A stretch of DNA of 64,000 nt. Source: Streptococcus oralis. Lineage in GTDB: Bacteria > Bacillota > Bacilli > Lactobacillales > Streptococcaceae. The stretch is taken from assembly GCF_019334565.1 (NCBI RefSeq), contig NZ_CP079724.1, positions 269,001 through 333,000 of the forward strand. Reading direction: 5' to 3'. Both the position numbers and the translations under genes were made by a program. Under the pieces are notes generated by a model. It did no database searches. It was given only the letters and a program-made list of their open reading frames with translations, and was not told where the DNA came from. Positions 8,418 through 18,114 of the stretch are shown in pieces. Within the stretch, counting starts at the first letter, position 1; each line of letters begins with the position of its first letter.

Positions 8418-9689
8418 GTGGCTGAAGAAAAATTTGAATTTGGTGGACAGTCGTTTGTCTATGAAAAAAATGAAACAAACTGGGAATTAAAACTCAAACG
8501 TTCAGATGTTGCGAGTCAAGATTTACGGGAACTCTTACTATTGGATTTGCATCATCCATTCTTTTTGGAGCAATCGATGGTGTCTGATGAGGATAGCGTC
8601 ACCTTCTCCTATCAAGTCGAAGCTCATGGACTGACTTATGAGGAAATAAAGGAACGCACCATTTCGGAAAGAATCCGTTTGGCCCTAAACGTTTTTCGTC
8701 TAGAGGGCGCCTTGGAGTTACCTGTGACTTTCCTTTTGCACCCAGTAAATCTCTTTATTACCAAGGATGCTCAGGCTAAGATTGCTTATCGTGGAATTCC
8801 TGGTTTGATGGTTCCTCAATCCATATCCTCAGAAGATTTTTTACGCCAGGCCAAATGTTTTACAGTAACACTATTTAGCGATTTGGATTTCATGGATCTT
8901 TATAATGGTTCCTTGGAATTAGAGACCTTGCCAGACTTCTTAAATGACCTATGTCAGGCAGATGATATAGAGGCTGCAGTAGCTGTTTTGGAGAAGTACT
9001 ACACGGAGAAGGCTGCGAAAGAACGGGCAGATTTGGTCTTGGTTCCAAGTAGACGCCATCGTGTCTTTAAATTGGCAACGATTTGGTTAACAGCCAGCGT
9101 TGTCTTGCTAATCGTTCCACTGATCTATCTGATTTTTGTGCAAAATCCTTTCAAAGAAAAGATGTTGCAGGCTGATACTGCCTTTATTAAAGTGGATTAT
9201 AGTGGTGTTATTACAGAATTAGAGAGAATTGATCCAGCTAGCTTGCCGAATACGCAAAAGTATGAGTTGGCTTACTCTTATATTCAGGGGTTGGAATTTT
9301 CTTCTGAACAAAAGAAAGTCATCTTGAACAACGTAACACTCAAGTCAGATGAGCTTTATTTGACTTACTGGATCCAGGTTGGGCGCAATCGTTTTGAAGA
9401 GGCTCTTGATATTGCCAAACGGATTAACGACAGTGACTTGATTCTCTATGCTTTGACTCAGGAAATCAAGCAGGTTCGAGAAGATGGTAACTTGTCAGGA
9501 AAAGACCGTGAAAGTAAGTTGAATACTTTGGAAAGCGAGTATAAGAAATACTGGGATAGTCGAAGTGAGCTACTAACGAGTGAATCAAGCTCCAATGCTT
9601 CTACAACTCCTAACCCTCAAGACAAGGCTTCTGAAAGCAAACCGTCATCTGAGAAGAAACCTGTTCCAAGTAGCTCCTCTAGTAATTAA
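8418..9689 (+). CDS. essB: T7SSb pseudokinase-like membrane protein EssB
   Basis: 423 residues with a GTG start directly after esaB. The cytoplasmic N-terminal domain (about 1-210) is the pseudokinase-like fold of EssB. One transmembrane helix follows (about 216-242), then an extracellular helical domain and a low-complexity Ser/Pro/Lys tail. EssB links the other membrane proteins to the EssC translocase. Confidence 0.93.
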   Translation: MAEEKFEFGGQSFVYEKNETNWELKLKRSDVASQDLRELLLLDLHHPFFLEQSMVSDEDSVTFSYQVEAHGLTYEEIKERTISERIRLALNVFRLEGALELPVTFLLHPVNLFITKDAQAKIAYRGIPGLMVPQSISSEDFLRQAKCFTVTLFSDLDFMDLYNGSLELETLPDFLNDLCQADDIEAAVAVLEKYYTEKAAKERADLVLVPSRRHRVFKLATIWLTASVVLLIVPLIYLIFVQNPFKEKMLQADTAFIKVDYSGVITELERIDPASLPNTQKYELAYSYIQGLEFSSEQKKVILNNVTLKSDELYLTYWIQVGRNRFEEALDIAKRINDSDLILYALTQEIKQVREDGNLSGKDRESKLNTLESEYKKYWDSRSELLTSESSSNASTTPNPQDKASESKPSSEKKPVPSSSSSN

Positions 9690-9710
9690 AGTAGACCAAG
9701 GAGAGAAATT

Positions 9711-12700
9711 ATGAAAAAACAAATCATTTTCTACAGCCAAGGTCTGCGTTATGAAGTTGAACTGAGTGCAGATAAGACGGTCTTGGTCGGGGCGACTGAA
9801 AAGGCCCAAGTCTACCTTTCTCAACAGGAAAGACCGATTCAAATCAAGGTCGATGGTGACGAGGTCTTTTATCAGTACGACGATGAAGCGGGACTTTTGA
9901 AAGATGGTCTGCGTTTGGGTGAGGTCGTCTTTTATCTCCGAGAAGGGGAGCCAAAGGTTTATGACCTTTTGGATTTATCAGAGTTTCAGATTGGCTCTCA
10001 AAGAGGTGCGTTGATCACCCTAGATGGAGATGTTGAATTCTTACTCCAAAAATCCCAAAATCAATGGAAGCTAACTCGACTAAAAGGCGCATTTTATCGA
10101 AACAATCATCTGGAACAAATGGACCAGCAATTGATTGGTTTTGGAGATGAGTTGAGTCTAGGGGCGGTGACGATCAAGTTCTATCCTGATGAAGTATGGG
10201 TCCAGGGTCCTGCCCAAGTTGGGCCACAACTGACTCTGAGAGAACCATCTCGATATGGTTTTTATGAAGATTATCCAGATTATCATCGTTCTCCACGGAT
10301 CATTTATCGTGGCAGCGAAGATAAAATCTTGATCAATCCCCCAGGTCAGGAGCCGGTTAAGCCGAGTGATGAACTGTTAAAGCTGATCGTTCCTCCTTTG
10401 ATGATGGTCGGGGTAACCGTCTTAATCACCTTAATTCAACCTCGAGGGATCTATATCCTTGCGACAGTAGGGATGTCCATAACCACAATGATTTTTTCTA
10501 TCCGTGGTTTTATCAAAAATCGTAAAAAGTACAAGGCTGATAAGAAGGAACGGGTCGATCTCTATCGTCTTTACCTGAAAGATAAGGTCAAGGAATTGAC
10601 TCGTCTGGAACGAGAACAAAAAGAAGGGATGCACTATCATTTTCCAACGGTTTTAGAGTTGACGGACTTGGTTGAGAGTTACAATCACCGAATTTACGAA
10701 AAGACTCCCTTGCATTTTGACTTTTTATACTATCGTTTGGGACTCGGGAAAATGCCGACTAGCTATGACTTGAAATACGGTCAACAGGAGCGTAGCGGTA
10801 AGAAGGATGCTCTAGAAGAAGAGGGTTACGCTCTCTATAGTCGTCACAAAAAAATCCCAGATATGCCAATCCCGGCAAACCTCAGCCATGGACCGGTGGG
10901 TTATATTGGACCTAGAAATCTCGTTCTAGAACAACTGCAACTTTTGGTGATGCAGCTAGCGACTTTCCATTCTTATCATGATGTGCAGTTTATTACGATC
11001 TTACCTGAAGAGGAAAAAGAGCAATGGTCTTGGATGCGTTGGCTTCCTCATGCCAAACTGCAAGAACTCAATGTCCGCGGTTTTGTCTACAATCAACGAA
11101 CACGGGACCAAGTTCTGAATAGTTTGAACCAAATCTTGAAACTACGTCGTAGTCAAAAGGAAGAAGCATCCCACAAGGAGAGCACCCTCTTCCATCCTCA
11201 TTACGTGGTTTTAGTGACCGATGAGAAGCTGATTTTGGATCATATCATCATGGAGTTCTTTACCGAAGATCCAACGGAATTAGGCTGTTCTCTAATCTTT
11301 GTAGAGGATGTCATGAGTTCCTTGTCTGAGAACATCCAGACAGTGATCAATATCAAGGACCGTAATACAGGCCAACTGGTCATGGAAGAAGGAGTCTTGA
11401 AAGAGACGGACTTCCGTTTGGATCATTTCCCAGCAGATTATGATAAGGAGCGGATCGCCCGTACCTTGGCACCGCTCAATCACCTCCAAAACCTGAAGAG
11501 TTCGATCCCAGATTCTGTGACCTTTATGGAAATGTATGGGGCGGAGACCTTTGAGGATTTGCAGGTATCGAGCCGTTGGAAAAAGAACGCACCTTACAAG
11601 AGTTTGGCTGTGCCAATTGGTCTGCGTGGTCAGGATGATCTGGTTCAGCTCAATCTGCATGAAAAAGCCCATGGACCTCATGGATTGATCGCAGGGACGA
11701 CTGGTTCAGGGAAGTCCGAAACCATCCAATCCTATATCCTATCCCTCGCTGTCAACTTCCACCCTCATGATGTGGCTTTCTTGCTGATCGACTATAAGGG
11801 TGGTGGGATGGCCAATCTCTTTAAAAATCTGCCCCATCTCTTGGGGACGATTACCAACTTGGATGGTGCCCAATCTATGCGGGCTCTGGCTTCGATCAAT
11901 GCGGAGATCCATCGTCGTGAACGACTCTTTGGAGAGTTCGAAGTCAACCATATCAATCAATACCAGAAGAAATTTAAAAACGGAGAAGCGACAGAACCAC
12001 TCCCTCACCTCTTTCTCATCTCAGATGAGTTCGCAGAGCTCAAGGTTAACCAGCCAGACTTTATCAAGGAGCTGGTATCCATCGCGCGTGTCGGACGTTC
12101 CCTCGGGGTCCACTTGATCCTAGCTACCCAGAAACCATCTGGTGTGGTTGATGACCAGATCTGGTCTAACTCACGCTTCAAGATCGCCCTTAAGGTGGCG
12201 GACCGTTCGGACTCGAATGAAATGCTTCATACACCAGATGCGGCTGAAATCACCCAGACGGGACGTGCCTATCTGCAAGTCGGAAACAATGAAGTCTATG
12301 AGCTCTTCCAGTCTGCCTGGTCAGGCGCGGATTACCAGCCGGACAAGGACGATATGGGGATCGAGGATCATACCATCTACCTGATCAATGAATTGGGGCA
12401 ATATGAGATTTTGAATGAAGACCTATCAGGCTTAGAAGATGTGGATGAGATCAAGGAAGTTCCAACAGAGTTGGATGCGATAGTGCACCATATCCAGCTC
12501 TTGTGTGAGGAACAAGAGATTCCTCCAGTGCCACAACCATGGTTGCCACCGCTCAAAGAGCGAATCACGCTAGACGAACTGGAAGAAGTACAGCCAGCAG
12601 TAGCCTGGACACAAGAGAAACCACTCTCTGTCCTCTTGGGGATGGCGGATATTCCGCAGGCCCAGAAGCAGGAAGCTGTCTCTATCAATCTCTCCAAGGA

Positions 12701-14111
12701 TGGTCATATCCTCCTTTACGGAAGTCCGGGTACAGGAAAGACCACCTTCCTTCAGACTGCTGGTATGGACTTGGCTCGCAAATTCAGTCCAAAGGCTCTT
12801 ACCATGTACTTGATGGACTTTGGTACCAATGGTTTGGCTCCATTGTCCAAGCTTCCACAGGTGGCGGATACCATGCTTTTGGACCAAACAGAGAAGATCT
12901 CTAAATTTGTACGAATCATGGAGCGCGAACTCAACCGTCGTAAGAAACTCCTTGCGGACTATGGTGTTGGGACCTTAGACCTCTACCGTCAGGCCAGTGG
13001 TCAGGAAGAGCCGGCTATCGTTATCCTCTTAGATAGCTATGAAGCCTTCAAGGAAGAAGCCTATGAGGCGGAACTCTTCAAGCTCTTGGTGCGTATCTCC
13101 CGTGAAGGTCTCAGTATCGGGGTTCACCTCTTGATGACAGCCGGTCGTCAGACCAACCTTCGTGCTCAGCTCTACTCGAACTTCAAGCACCAGTTGAGCC
13201 TACCACAGAATGAGGCAGGTGAAGTGCGAGCTATCGTGGGCTCTACGCCCCTTGCCATGACCATGGAAGATATCAAGGGACGTGCTCTTATGAAACGTGA
13301 AGAGGTGGATGTCATCCAGCTAGCACTTCCAGTTTATGGAGCCAATGACACCCAAGTCCTCAACAACCTGCGCCAAGCAGTCGCTTCCCTCCAAGAAGCC
13401 TGGACCGGCCAGCGCCCAAGTGCCATTCCGATGGTGCCAGAGGAGTTGACAGAGAAAGACTTCTATAGCCGAGCAAGCGTGCAGACTGCCTATGAACACG
13501 GACTCGTGCCATTAGGACTTGACTTGGAGACAGTTGAACCTGTTACATGGAACCTGGCTAAAGGAAATCTCCTTTACTTAACAGATAAAGAAGAGCAGAT
13601 GACGGCCTTGGTGAAACACATTGCCAAAGGGAAACAGAAGGTCATCGTCTTGGCACCGAAGTATCATAGCCTACCTGAAATGGAAGGTGTGACGATTATT
13701 AGTAACTCTGAAGACTATCTAAGTGCTATCGCAAGTATAGAGAAGCGAATTAATGAGCGTTTAGAGCAAAACGAAAGAGAACACGTAGCAACAGTAGTTG
13801 TCTACAATTTAATTGAATTGGTGAGTGAATTAAACTCAGAAGCACTTGATACATTGGCTTATGTCCTAGATAAAGGAATACGAGCTGGATATGGTTCAAT
13901 TGTAATGAGTTCGCCACTAATCACCAAGCATATCGATGTAATCTCAAAAACTGCTCGTTCTTATAAGCAGGCTATTTTAGCACTTCGCTTAAGCGATCAA
14001 TCAGTTCTGACAGTGATCAACAGACCTGTCCGAGAGTCACAGTTGGAAGAACAAGAACATTACTATGTGGCCGATGGGTTGGCAAGTAAAATGAAAGTAT
14101 TAATGGTATAA
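9711..14111 (+). CDS. essC: T7SSb FtsK/SpoIIIE-type translocase ATPase EssC
   Basis: 1466 residues, the normal EssC length. Two FHA-type domains lie in the first 200 residues, followed by two membrane helices (about 222-268). Three FtsK/SpoIIIE-like ATPase domains follow. D1 has Walker A GTTGSGKS at 662-669 and Walker B LISDEF near 773. D2 has GSPGTGKT at 1004-1011 and LLDS near 1106 in place of a DE box. D3 (after about 1270) lacks a P-loop. EssC is the motor and substrate-selectivity subunit; its C-terminal variant usually matches the effectors encoded downstream, here at 14121-23441. Coding sequence becomes more AT-rich in the last 500 bp, a common sign of variant replacement. Confidence 0.96.
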   Translation: MKKQIIFYSQGLRYEVELSADKTVLVGATEKAQVYLSQQERPIQIKVDGDEVFYQYDDEAGLLKDGLRLGEVVFYLREGEPKVYDLLDLSEFQIGSQRGALITLDGDVEFLLQKSQNQWKLTRLKGAFYRNNHLEQMDQQLIGFGDELSLGAVTIKFYPDEVWVQGPAQVGPQLTLREPSRYGFYEDYPDYHRSPRIIYRGSEDKILINPPGQEPVKPSDELLKLIVPPLMMVGVTVLITLIQPRGIYILATVGMSITTMIFSIRGFIKNRKKYKADKKERVDLYRLYLKDKVKELTRLEREQKEGMHYHFPTVLELTDLVESYNHRIYEKTPLHFDFLYYRLGLGKMPTSYDLKYGQQERSGKKDALEEEGYALYSRHKKIPDMPIPANLSHGPVGYIGPRNLVLEQLQLLVMQLATFHSYHDVQFITILPEEEKEQWSWMRWLPHAKLQELNVRGFVYNQRTRDQVLNSLNQILKLRRSQKEEASHKESTLFHPHYVVLVTDEKLILDHIIMEFFTEDPTELGCSLIFVEDVMSSLSENIQTVINIKDRNTGQLVMEEGVLKETDFRLDHFPADYDKERIARTLAPLNHLQNLKSSIPDSVTFMEMYGAETFEDLQVSSRWKKNAPYKSLAVPIGLRGQDDLVQLNLHEKAHGPHGLIAGTTGSGKSETIQSYILSLAVNFHPHDVAFLLIDYKGGGMANLFKNLPHLLGTITNLDGAQSMRALASINAEIHRRERLFGEFEVNHINQYQKKFKNGEATEPLPHLFLISDEFAELKVNQPDFIKELVSIARVGRSLGVHLILATQKPSGVVDDQIWSNSRFKIALKVADRSDSNEMLHTPDAAEITQTGRAYLQVGNNEVYELFQSAWSGADYQPDKDDMGIEDHTIYLINELGQYEILNEDLSGLEDVDEIKEVPTELDAIVHHIQLLCEEQEIPPVPQPWLPPLKERITLDELEEVQPAVAWTQEKPLSVLLGMADIPQAQKQEAVSINLSKDGHILLYGSPGTGKTTFLQTAGMDLARKFSPKALTMYLMDFGTNGLAPLSKLPQVADTMLLDQTEKISKFVRIMERELNRRKKLLADYGVGTLDLYRQASGQEEPAIVILLDSYEAFKEEAYEAELFKLLVRISREGLSIGVHLLMTAGRQTNLRAQLYSNFKHQLSLPQNEAGEVRAIVGSTPLAMTMEDIKGRALMKREEVDVIQLALPVYGANDTQVLNNLRQAVASLQEAWTGQRPSAIPMVPEELTEKDFYSRASVQTAYEHGLVPLGLDLETVEPVTWNLAKGNLLYLTDKEEQMTALVKHIAKGKQKVIVLAPKYHSLPEMEGVTIISNSEDYLSAIASIEKRINERLEQNEREHVATVVVYNLIELVSELNSEALDTLAYVLDKGIRAGYGSIVMSSPLITKHIDVISKTARSYKQAILALRLSDQSVLTVINRPVRESQLEEQEHYYVADGLASKMKVLMV

Positions 14112-14120
14112 GGAGGAGAA

Positions 14121-14489
14121 ATGGGAAAAGCAGCAATACAAGCTCAGATAGATGCTAAACGTGGAGAAATCACTGATTTAAATAGCCAAATTAGTCGGTT
14201 AGAAGGCTGTAAAAAAGCACTAACAGATTTTTCGACGGATATAGAATATGTGTTGACGAGCAATGACAATATTGAAACGACCTATTATTTAGCAGGAACA
14301 CCATATTTAAATGAAACCAATAATGAAGAGAAAATACTAAAAACAGCTAAACAAAAGCTTTCAGCAAAGAGTGATGACGTAGTGGCCAAATTGACTCAGA
14401 AAATTTCTGAATTAGAGACAGAGAAGTCGGGGATTAGCCTTAGTATTAGTTGGTTAGAAATTGAAAAAAGTCTAACAACGGAGGAGTAA
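14121..14489 (+). CDS. Small coiled-coil partner of the downstream LXG-like effector
   Basis: 122 residues, helical at both ends with a short middle containing an aromatic patch (ETTYYLAGTPYL). The N-terminal heptad pattern (AQIDAKRGEITDLNSQISRL) resembles YwqH/DUF5082-type partners found just upstream of LXG toxins. It has an AGGAGG site, lies 9 bp after essC and 3 bp before the 718-aa gene, so it is part of the core operon. A targeting or chaperone role for the next protein is inferred. Confidence 0.6.
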   Translation: MGKAAIQAQIDAKRGEITDLNSQISRLEGCKKALTDFSTDIEYVLTSNDNIETTYYLAGTPYLNETNNEEKILKTAKQKLSAKSDDVVAKLTQKISELETEKSGISLSISWLEIEKSLTTEE

Positions 14490-14492
14490 AGT

Positions 14493-16649
14493 ATGAGTGA
14501 TATTATAAAAGTACATGACTTACCGGCCATAGCTCGTTATAGTTCGGCTGTTCAAGAGTTTTCAAAAGGTGTGGACTCGGCTTCTAAACAAACGATGCGT
14601 AAATTTAATGAAAAGGCAGGTAAAACAGGAGATTCAGAGGACAAAGGAGAGGCAATAAATGCTTTCTTCACTCGATTGAATACTTTACAGACCCAAGTAT
14701 TTCAAGAGTATCCTACCACTATTACGCATTTTTCAACAGCTTTATCAACATTTGAAAATGCTGCTACAGCTGCCGGTTTCCAAAATAAAGCATGGACTCA
14801 ACAAACTGGTAATGATTCTGTCTATAAAAAATTAGATGGCGTGGAGTCTGAACAATATGAGAAAATCAAAACAAAAGTTGATAATCTTCAAACACTATTA
14901 AACGATGCTACTGCTGAACTAGGGATTGAATCAGAAGATTTAACAACTATTAAAACAACTTCGGGAGATGATTTAGCTAGTGCAGCGACAGCACGTCGTG
15001 ATACCCATAACGCGCTGCAACAAGCACATGATACCTTATCAAAAGACACTACGGATGCAGAAGCAGAACTAAAAACTCTACAGACTAGAATAAAAAATGC
15101 CAGTGCAGTATGTAATATTCCGGCTTCTAGTATCTTAGCAGGAATTAAAAATGGTAGTCTTACTAAGACTAAAATTAGCTATTTGGATGCTATCCAAACA
15201 GAAGCAGATGGTCGTGCGTTAGGTGCAATATTGAATAAACAGCCAGGAGACATATTAAACGAAAAACCTGGGGATCTTAGTGAAGGATTTTACAGTATTG
15301 GTGCGCAGGAGATGATGGAGTGGATTCAATCAGGGGATAAGGAAACTCTCAATCATCTTCTGGATGCCATGGGGAATCGTGATTTTTCTGCTAACCAACC
15401 GTATTTGCTGAAATTTCAGAAAGCTGGGATTGGATTGGGTGAAGCTCTTGAAAAGGTTATGGAAGTTCAATATGCTAAAGACGGCACTTTACAGAGCAAC
15501 CAGATGGCAGCATATAATAAGCATCTTGCTTTGACGGATAAGTTTGTTAGTTTGATGGAATCTCTTTATGTAATGGAGATAGGACGGACAGAAACATCAA
15601 AAGGAAAATTAGCAGTTGGTGACAAACTATATGTCACCGAAACGAGAACAAAAGTTTCAATTTCAGATATATCGGATGCAACATTTTCATTTAAGAATAC
15701 GGTTGATACAAAGAAAACAACCTTGGAAATGAATATAGGTGGTTACTCTTATCCAACGAGTATTAGCAATACAACCGAAACCAAGGTTTACAAAATGGAA
15801 GAATACGCAACCGCTATTGGAAATAATATGGCAGAGAAGCAGGCTCGGATCGGTGAACTTGAGAAATCTCGCGAAGAAGCGAATAAAGATATGCGTGCTG
15901 CAATGGGTAAAGCTATAACTTATGCACTGGTTGGTACTTTCATACCTGAAGCAGTTCCTATCGTCTCGATGATTGATGCTCTGGCTACCAGTGATTCTAA
16001 GGAATTCAGTAAAGAACTCTTTTCTGCGATTGATAAGGATATAACCGTTAAGGGGAAAGTTGTTGAAAGTGGTTTTACGAAGACGGGTCCATACAATATG
16101 GGTATTCAATTACCAACAGCAACCATACAAGCCTATTTGAAGTATGTCGATCAGTTAAAGGGATATGACTTGGAAAAAGAAAAGACACGCATTGAGATGG
16201 TGGATGACTTTTTAAATCGAGGGAATACCTATCTTTTCCAGAAAGATGGGAAGAGTTCAGTCGCAATTTCTCGCATGAGAACACATAATTTTTATACAGC
16301 GGTCCGCTTGAAAGAGATGGATAATGAAGGTCTTGTTCCTTATGTTGAATATGCGAAGTCGTCCAGCCATTATAAGGTGAATAGTACTAGTAATGATACA
16401 AGGGCAATAATCCAAGAAGCAATAAACAAAGAAAATCAACTTAACTCAAATTCTGTAACACCAGAAATGAGCAAGTATCTCTTAGGCGAGGAGACCGATC
16501 TTTCTCTAGTCAATATGAGCGTAGACCAGTTGAAAACGTATAAAAATGTATTGGAACATTTATCGATTTCTTCTGACCAAAATGCCAAACATGGCTATGA
16601 AGAATATCAGCTCTATCTAAATAGTAAATACTCAGGAGGAAGTCAATGA
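14493..16649 (+). CDS. LXG-like type VII secretion substrate, unknown activity
   Basis: 718 residues without a signal peptide. The first 210 residues are helical and spaced like an LXG domain, but a strict LxG turn is missing; KGEAINAFF near 51-59 occupies the equivalent place. The middle (about 210-330) is a helical linker. A hydrophobic stretch (about 470-495, ALVGTFIPEAVPIVSMI) could insert in membranes, and the C-terminal 200 residues are mixed. I do not recognise the C-terminal domain. It sits directly after essC with a small partner upstream and a putative immunity gene overlapping its stop by 4 bp, which fits an effector. Confidence 0.6.
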   Translation: MSDIIKVHDLPAIARYSSAVQEFSKGVDSASKQTMRKFNEKAGKTGDSEDKGEAINAFFTRLNTLQTQVFQEYPTTITHFSTALSTFENAATAAGFQNKAWTQQTGNDSVYKKLDGVESEQYEKIKTKVDNLQTLLNDATAELGIESEDLTTIKTTSGDDLASAATARRDTHNALQQAHDTLSKDTTDAEAELKTLQTRIKNASAVCNIPASSILAGIKNGSLTKTKISYLDAIQTEADGRALGAILNKQPGDILNEKPGDLSEGFYSIGAQEMMEWIQSGDKETLNHLLDAMGNRDFSANQPYLLKFQKAGIGLGEALEKVMEVQYAKDGTLQSNQMAAYNKHLALTDKFVSLMESLYVMEIGRTETSKGKLAVGDKLYVTETRTKVSISDISDATFSFKNTVDTKKTTLEMNIGGYSYPTSISNTTETKVYKMEEYATAIGNNMAEKQARIGELEKSREEANKDMRAAMGKAITYALVGTFIPEAVPIVSMIDALATSDSKEFSKELFSAIDKDITVKGKVVESGFTKTGPYNMGIQLPTATIQAYLKYVDQLKGYDLEKEKTRIEMVDDFLNRGNTYLFQKDGKSSVAISRMRTHNFYTAVRLKEMDNEGLVPYVEYAKSSSHYKVNSTSNDTRAIIQEAINKENQLNSNSVTPEMSKYLLGEETDLSLVNMSVDQLKTYKNVLEHLSISSDQNAKHGYEEYQLYLNSKYSGGSQ

Positions 16650-17629
16650 AACAATACAGGAAAAAAATACTAATCATTCTGGGGGTTTTAAGCCTTCTTG
16701 TTGTGGTTTCTGGAGGCTATCCTTTGTATCGCTATTTGACACATGATCGCTATAAAGTTTGGTCAATTGAAGTAGAACCAGCATCTCATGAATTTATAGC
16801 TGATAGACAGGGGCTGGTCATTTCTTGGAAAGAGACAAAGAATAGTAATGGGAAAAGAGATAGGGATGAGCCGGTTGACTATAGTTTGGTAATTCATGGG
16901 AGACGATTTATAGCCACAGAAAGTATCCGTTTAATCTATGAATCGGGAGATAATCGCTTTGATGTGAAGAATCTAAGTTGGGGGGAGTATTGGAAGATTC
17001 AGGTCTATGATACCAGTCAGGATGATTTGCCTCGTAAGGAGTATGATCTTTTGAAGGCTATTGCGGATTATGATGCTTCTTACTTTCCAGTTTCAAGTGC
17101 CTATACTCATTTTTTTGCTTACAAAGATCAGGAATACCGGACAGTCGTTCTCCAGAAAACGGGAGGTGAGGATCGTAAGGAAGTCCTCTTTAACATGGCA
17201 ACAGGTAAACTAGAAGACATCCCTAAGGATGCCGGAAAGGCTCTAGAGAACAGAAATGTTAATATATTTAAAGAATTTACTAATTTAAAAGAATATTATG
17301 CAGGTGACCTTTTACATATAGACACTCCAATTAGTTTTTCTCAATCCGTAATTGAACAGTCTTCAGACTGGCGTTTGAAGGAGGAGTATCCTGCAGCCTA
17401 TGACTTGATGACTAAGAAGAAAGGTGGGCTATTTTTCTTGACCAACGAGACAGATATCAAGCTTCTCTCTGATATATACAGTCTCTTAATCCCTAAGGAC
17501 AGAGATTTGTTTGATAATCTAACAGTTTATGGAGAGGTGACCAAGGACGGGAAAGACCATGTGGTTCATTCCTATGAAGAGTTTATCAATGTCTTGAAAC
17601 CAAAGGAGGAATTGAGCAATGTCCGTTAA
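16646..17629 (+). CDS. Membrane-anchored putative immunity protein, triplicated unit copy 1
   Basis: 327 residues. There is one N-terminal transmembrane anchor (about 8-30, without a lipobox cysteine) and an extracytoplasmic domain with conserved WGEYWKIQVYDTSQDD and a C-terminal VYGEVTKDGK block. It overlaps the 718-aa effector by ATGA, so it is a good candidate for that effector's immunity protein. Two paralogues follow at 18115 and 19567. Conserved blocks alternate with variable ones (for instance residues 60-85 and 195-225). No known family was recognised. Confidence 0.6.
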   Translation: MKQYRKKILIILGVLSLLVVVSGGYPLYRYLTHDRYKVWSIEVEPASHEFIADRQGLVISWKETKNSNGKRDRDEPVDYSLVIHGRRFIATESIRLIYESGDNRFDVKNLSWGEYWKIQVYDTSQDDLPRKEYDLLKAIADYDASYFPVSSAYTHFFAYKDQEYRTVVLQKTGGEDRKEVLFNMATGKLEDIPKDAGKALENRNVNIFKEFTNLKEYYAGDLLHIDTPISFSQSVIEQSSDWRLKEEYPAAYDLMTKKKGGLFFLTNETDIKLLSDIYSLLIPKDRDLFDNLTVYGEVTKDGKDHVVHSYEEFINVLKPKEELSNVR

Positions 17630-17972
17630 ACAGATCCAACCGATGCGAATTCAAAGTATTAAGGCAAGTATTAAGGTTTCGACAGATGAGATTTCAAAGG
17701 GGATGTCGACTATTATTGATGCACCGGTTACAAGTAATCTAGAGTCTTGTGCGGGTCTCGCAAAAACATGTATGGAAAATTTAGTAGAGACGGTAGACTC
17801 ATTAGATGGCTTTATGAACAAGATTGCGGAAGCTTTTAAAAATATGGATACAGATTTAGCAGGATCTATTGAAACGAATGAGATTTATACAGTTTCACCA
17901 GAAGAGTATACAGAAAAGAAACGAATCCAACAGAAGATCTATGATGCCTCTGTTTATAATGAGCTCCCCTAA
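17619..17972 (+). CDS. Small helical FxxxD protein (Lap1/DUF3130-like), copy 1
   Basis: 117 residues, helical, with FKNMD at 73-77. This matches the FxxxD export motif of Lap1-type (DUF3130) targeting partners of LXG toxins, and the same motif occurs in the unrelated-looking protein at 33775 (FEALD). It overlaps the preceding gene by 11 bp. A terminator follows at once, so unlike known lap1 genes it is not followed by a toxin. Copies at 19088 and 20543 differ by only a few residues. Confidence 0.6.
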   Translation: MSVKQIQPMRIQSIKASIKVSTDEISKGMSTIIDAPVTSNLESCAGLAKTCMENLVETVDSLDGFMNKIAEAFKNMDTDLAGSIETNEIYTVSPEEYTEKKRIQQKIYDASVYNELP

Positions 17973-17979
17973 CTATTCG

Positions 17980-18052
17980 CCACTTGAATCCATTTCAAGT
18001 GGTTTTCTTTTGCTTTTCTCATCTTCTCACGGTGTCACGCATATGGTATAAT
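17980..18052 (+). promoter_or_regulatory. Terminator-promoter module, copy 1
   Basis: Hairpin CCACTTGAA / TTCAAGTGG (17980-18002, 5-nt loop) with a T-rich tail, then about 45 bp later an extended -10 TGGTATAAT (TATAAT at 18047-18052). It ends unit 1 and starts unit 2. The same module recurs at 19449, 20904 and, diverged, at 22274. Confidence 0.75.
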
Positions 18053-18114
18053 GGATTAAGAGTTTATAATCTTTGTTTATCAGATACAAACAACAAATGC
18101 TCAGGAGGAAGTCA

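Noticed and set aside
17869-18051. Identical 60-codon frames at 17869, 19338 and close copy at 20793
   Set aside because: They overlap the end of the 117-aa genes in another frame and run through the terminator hairpin. They recur only because the DNA is triplicated; no ribosome site.
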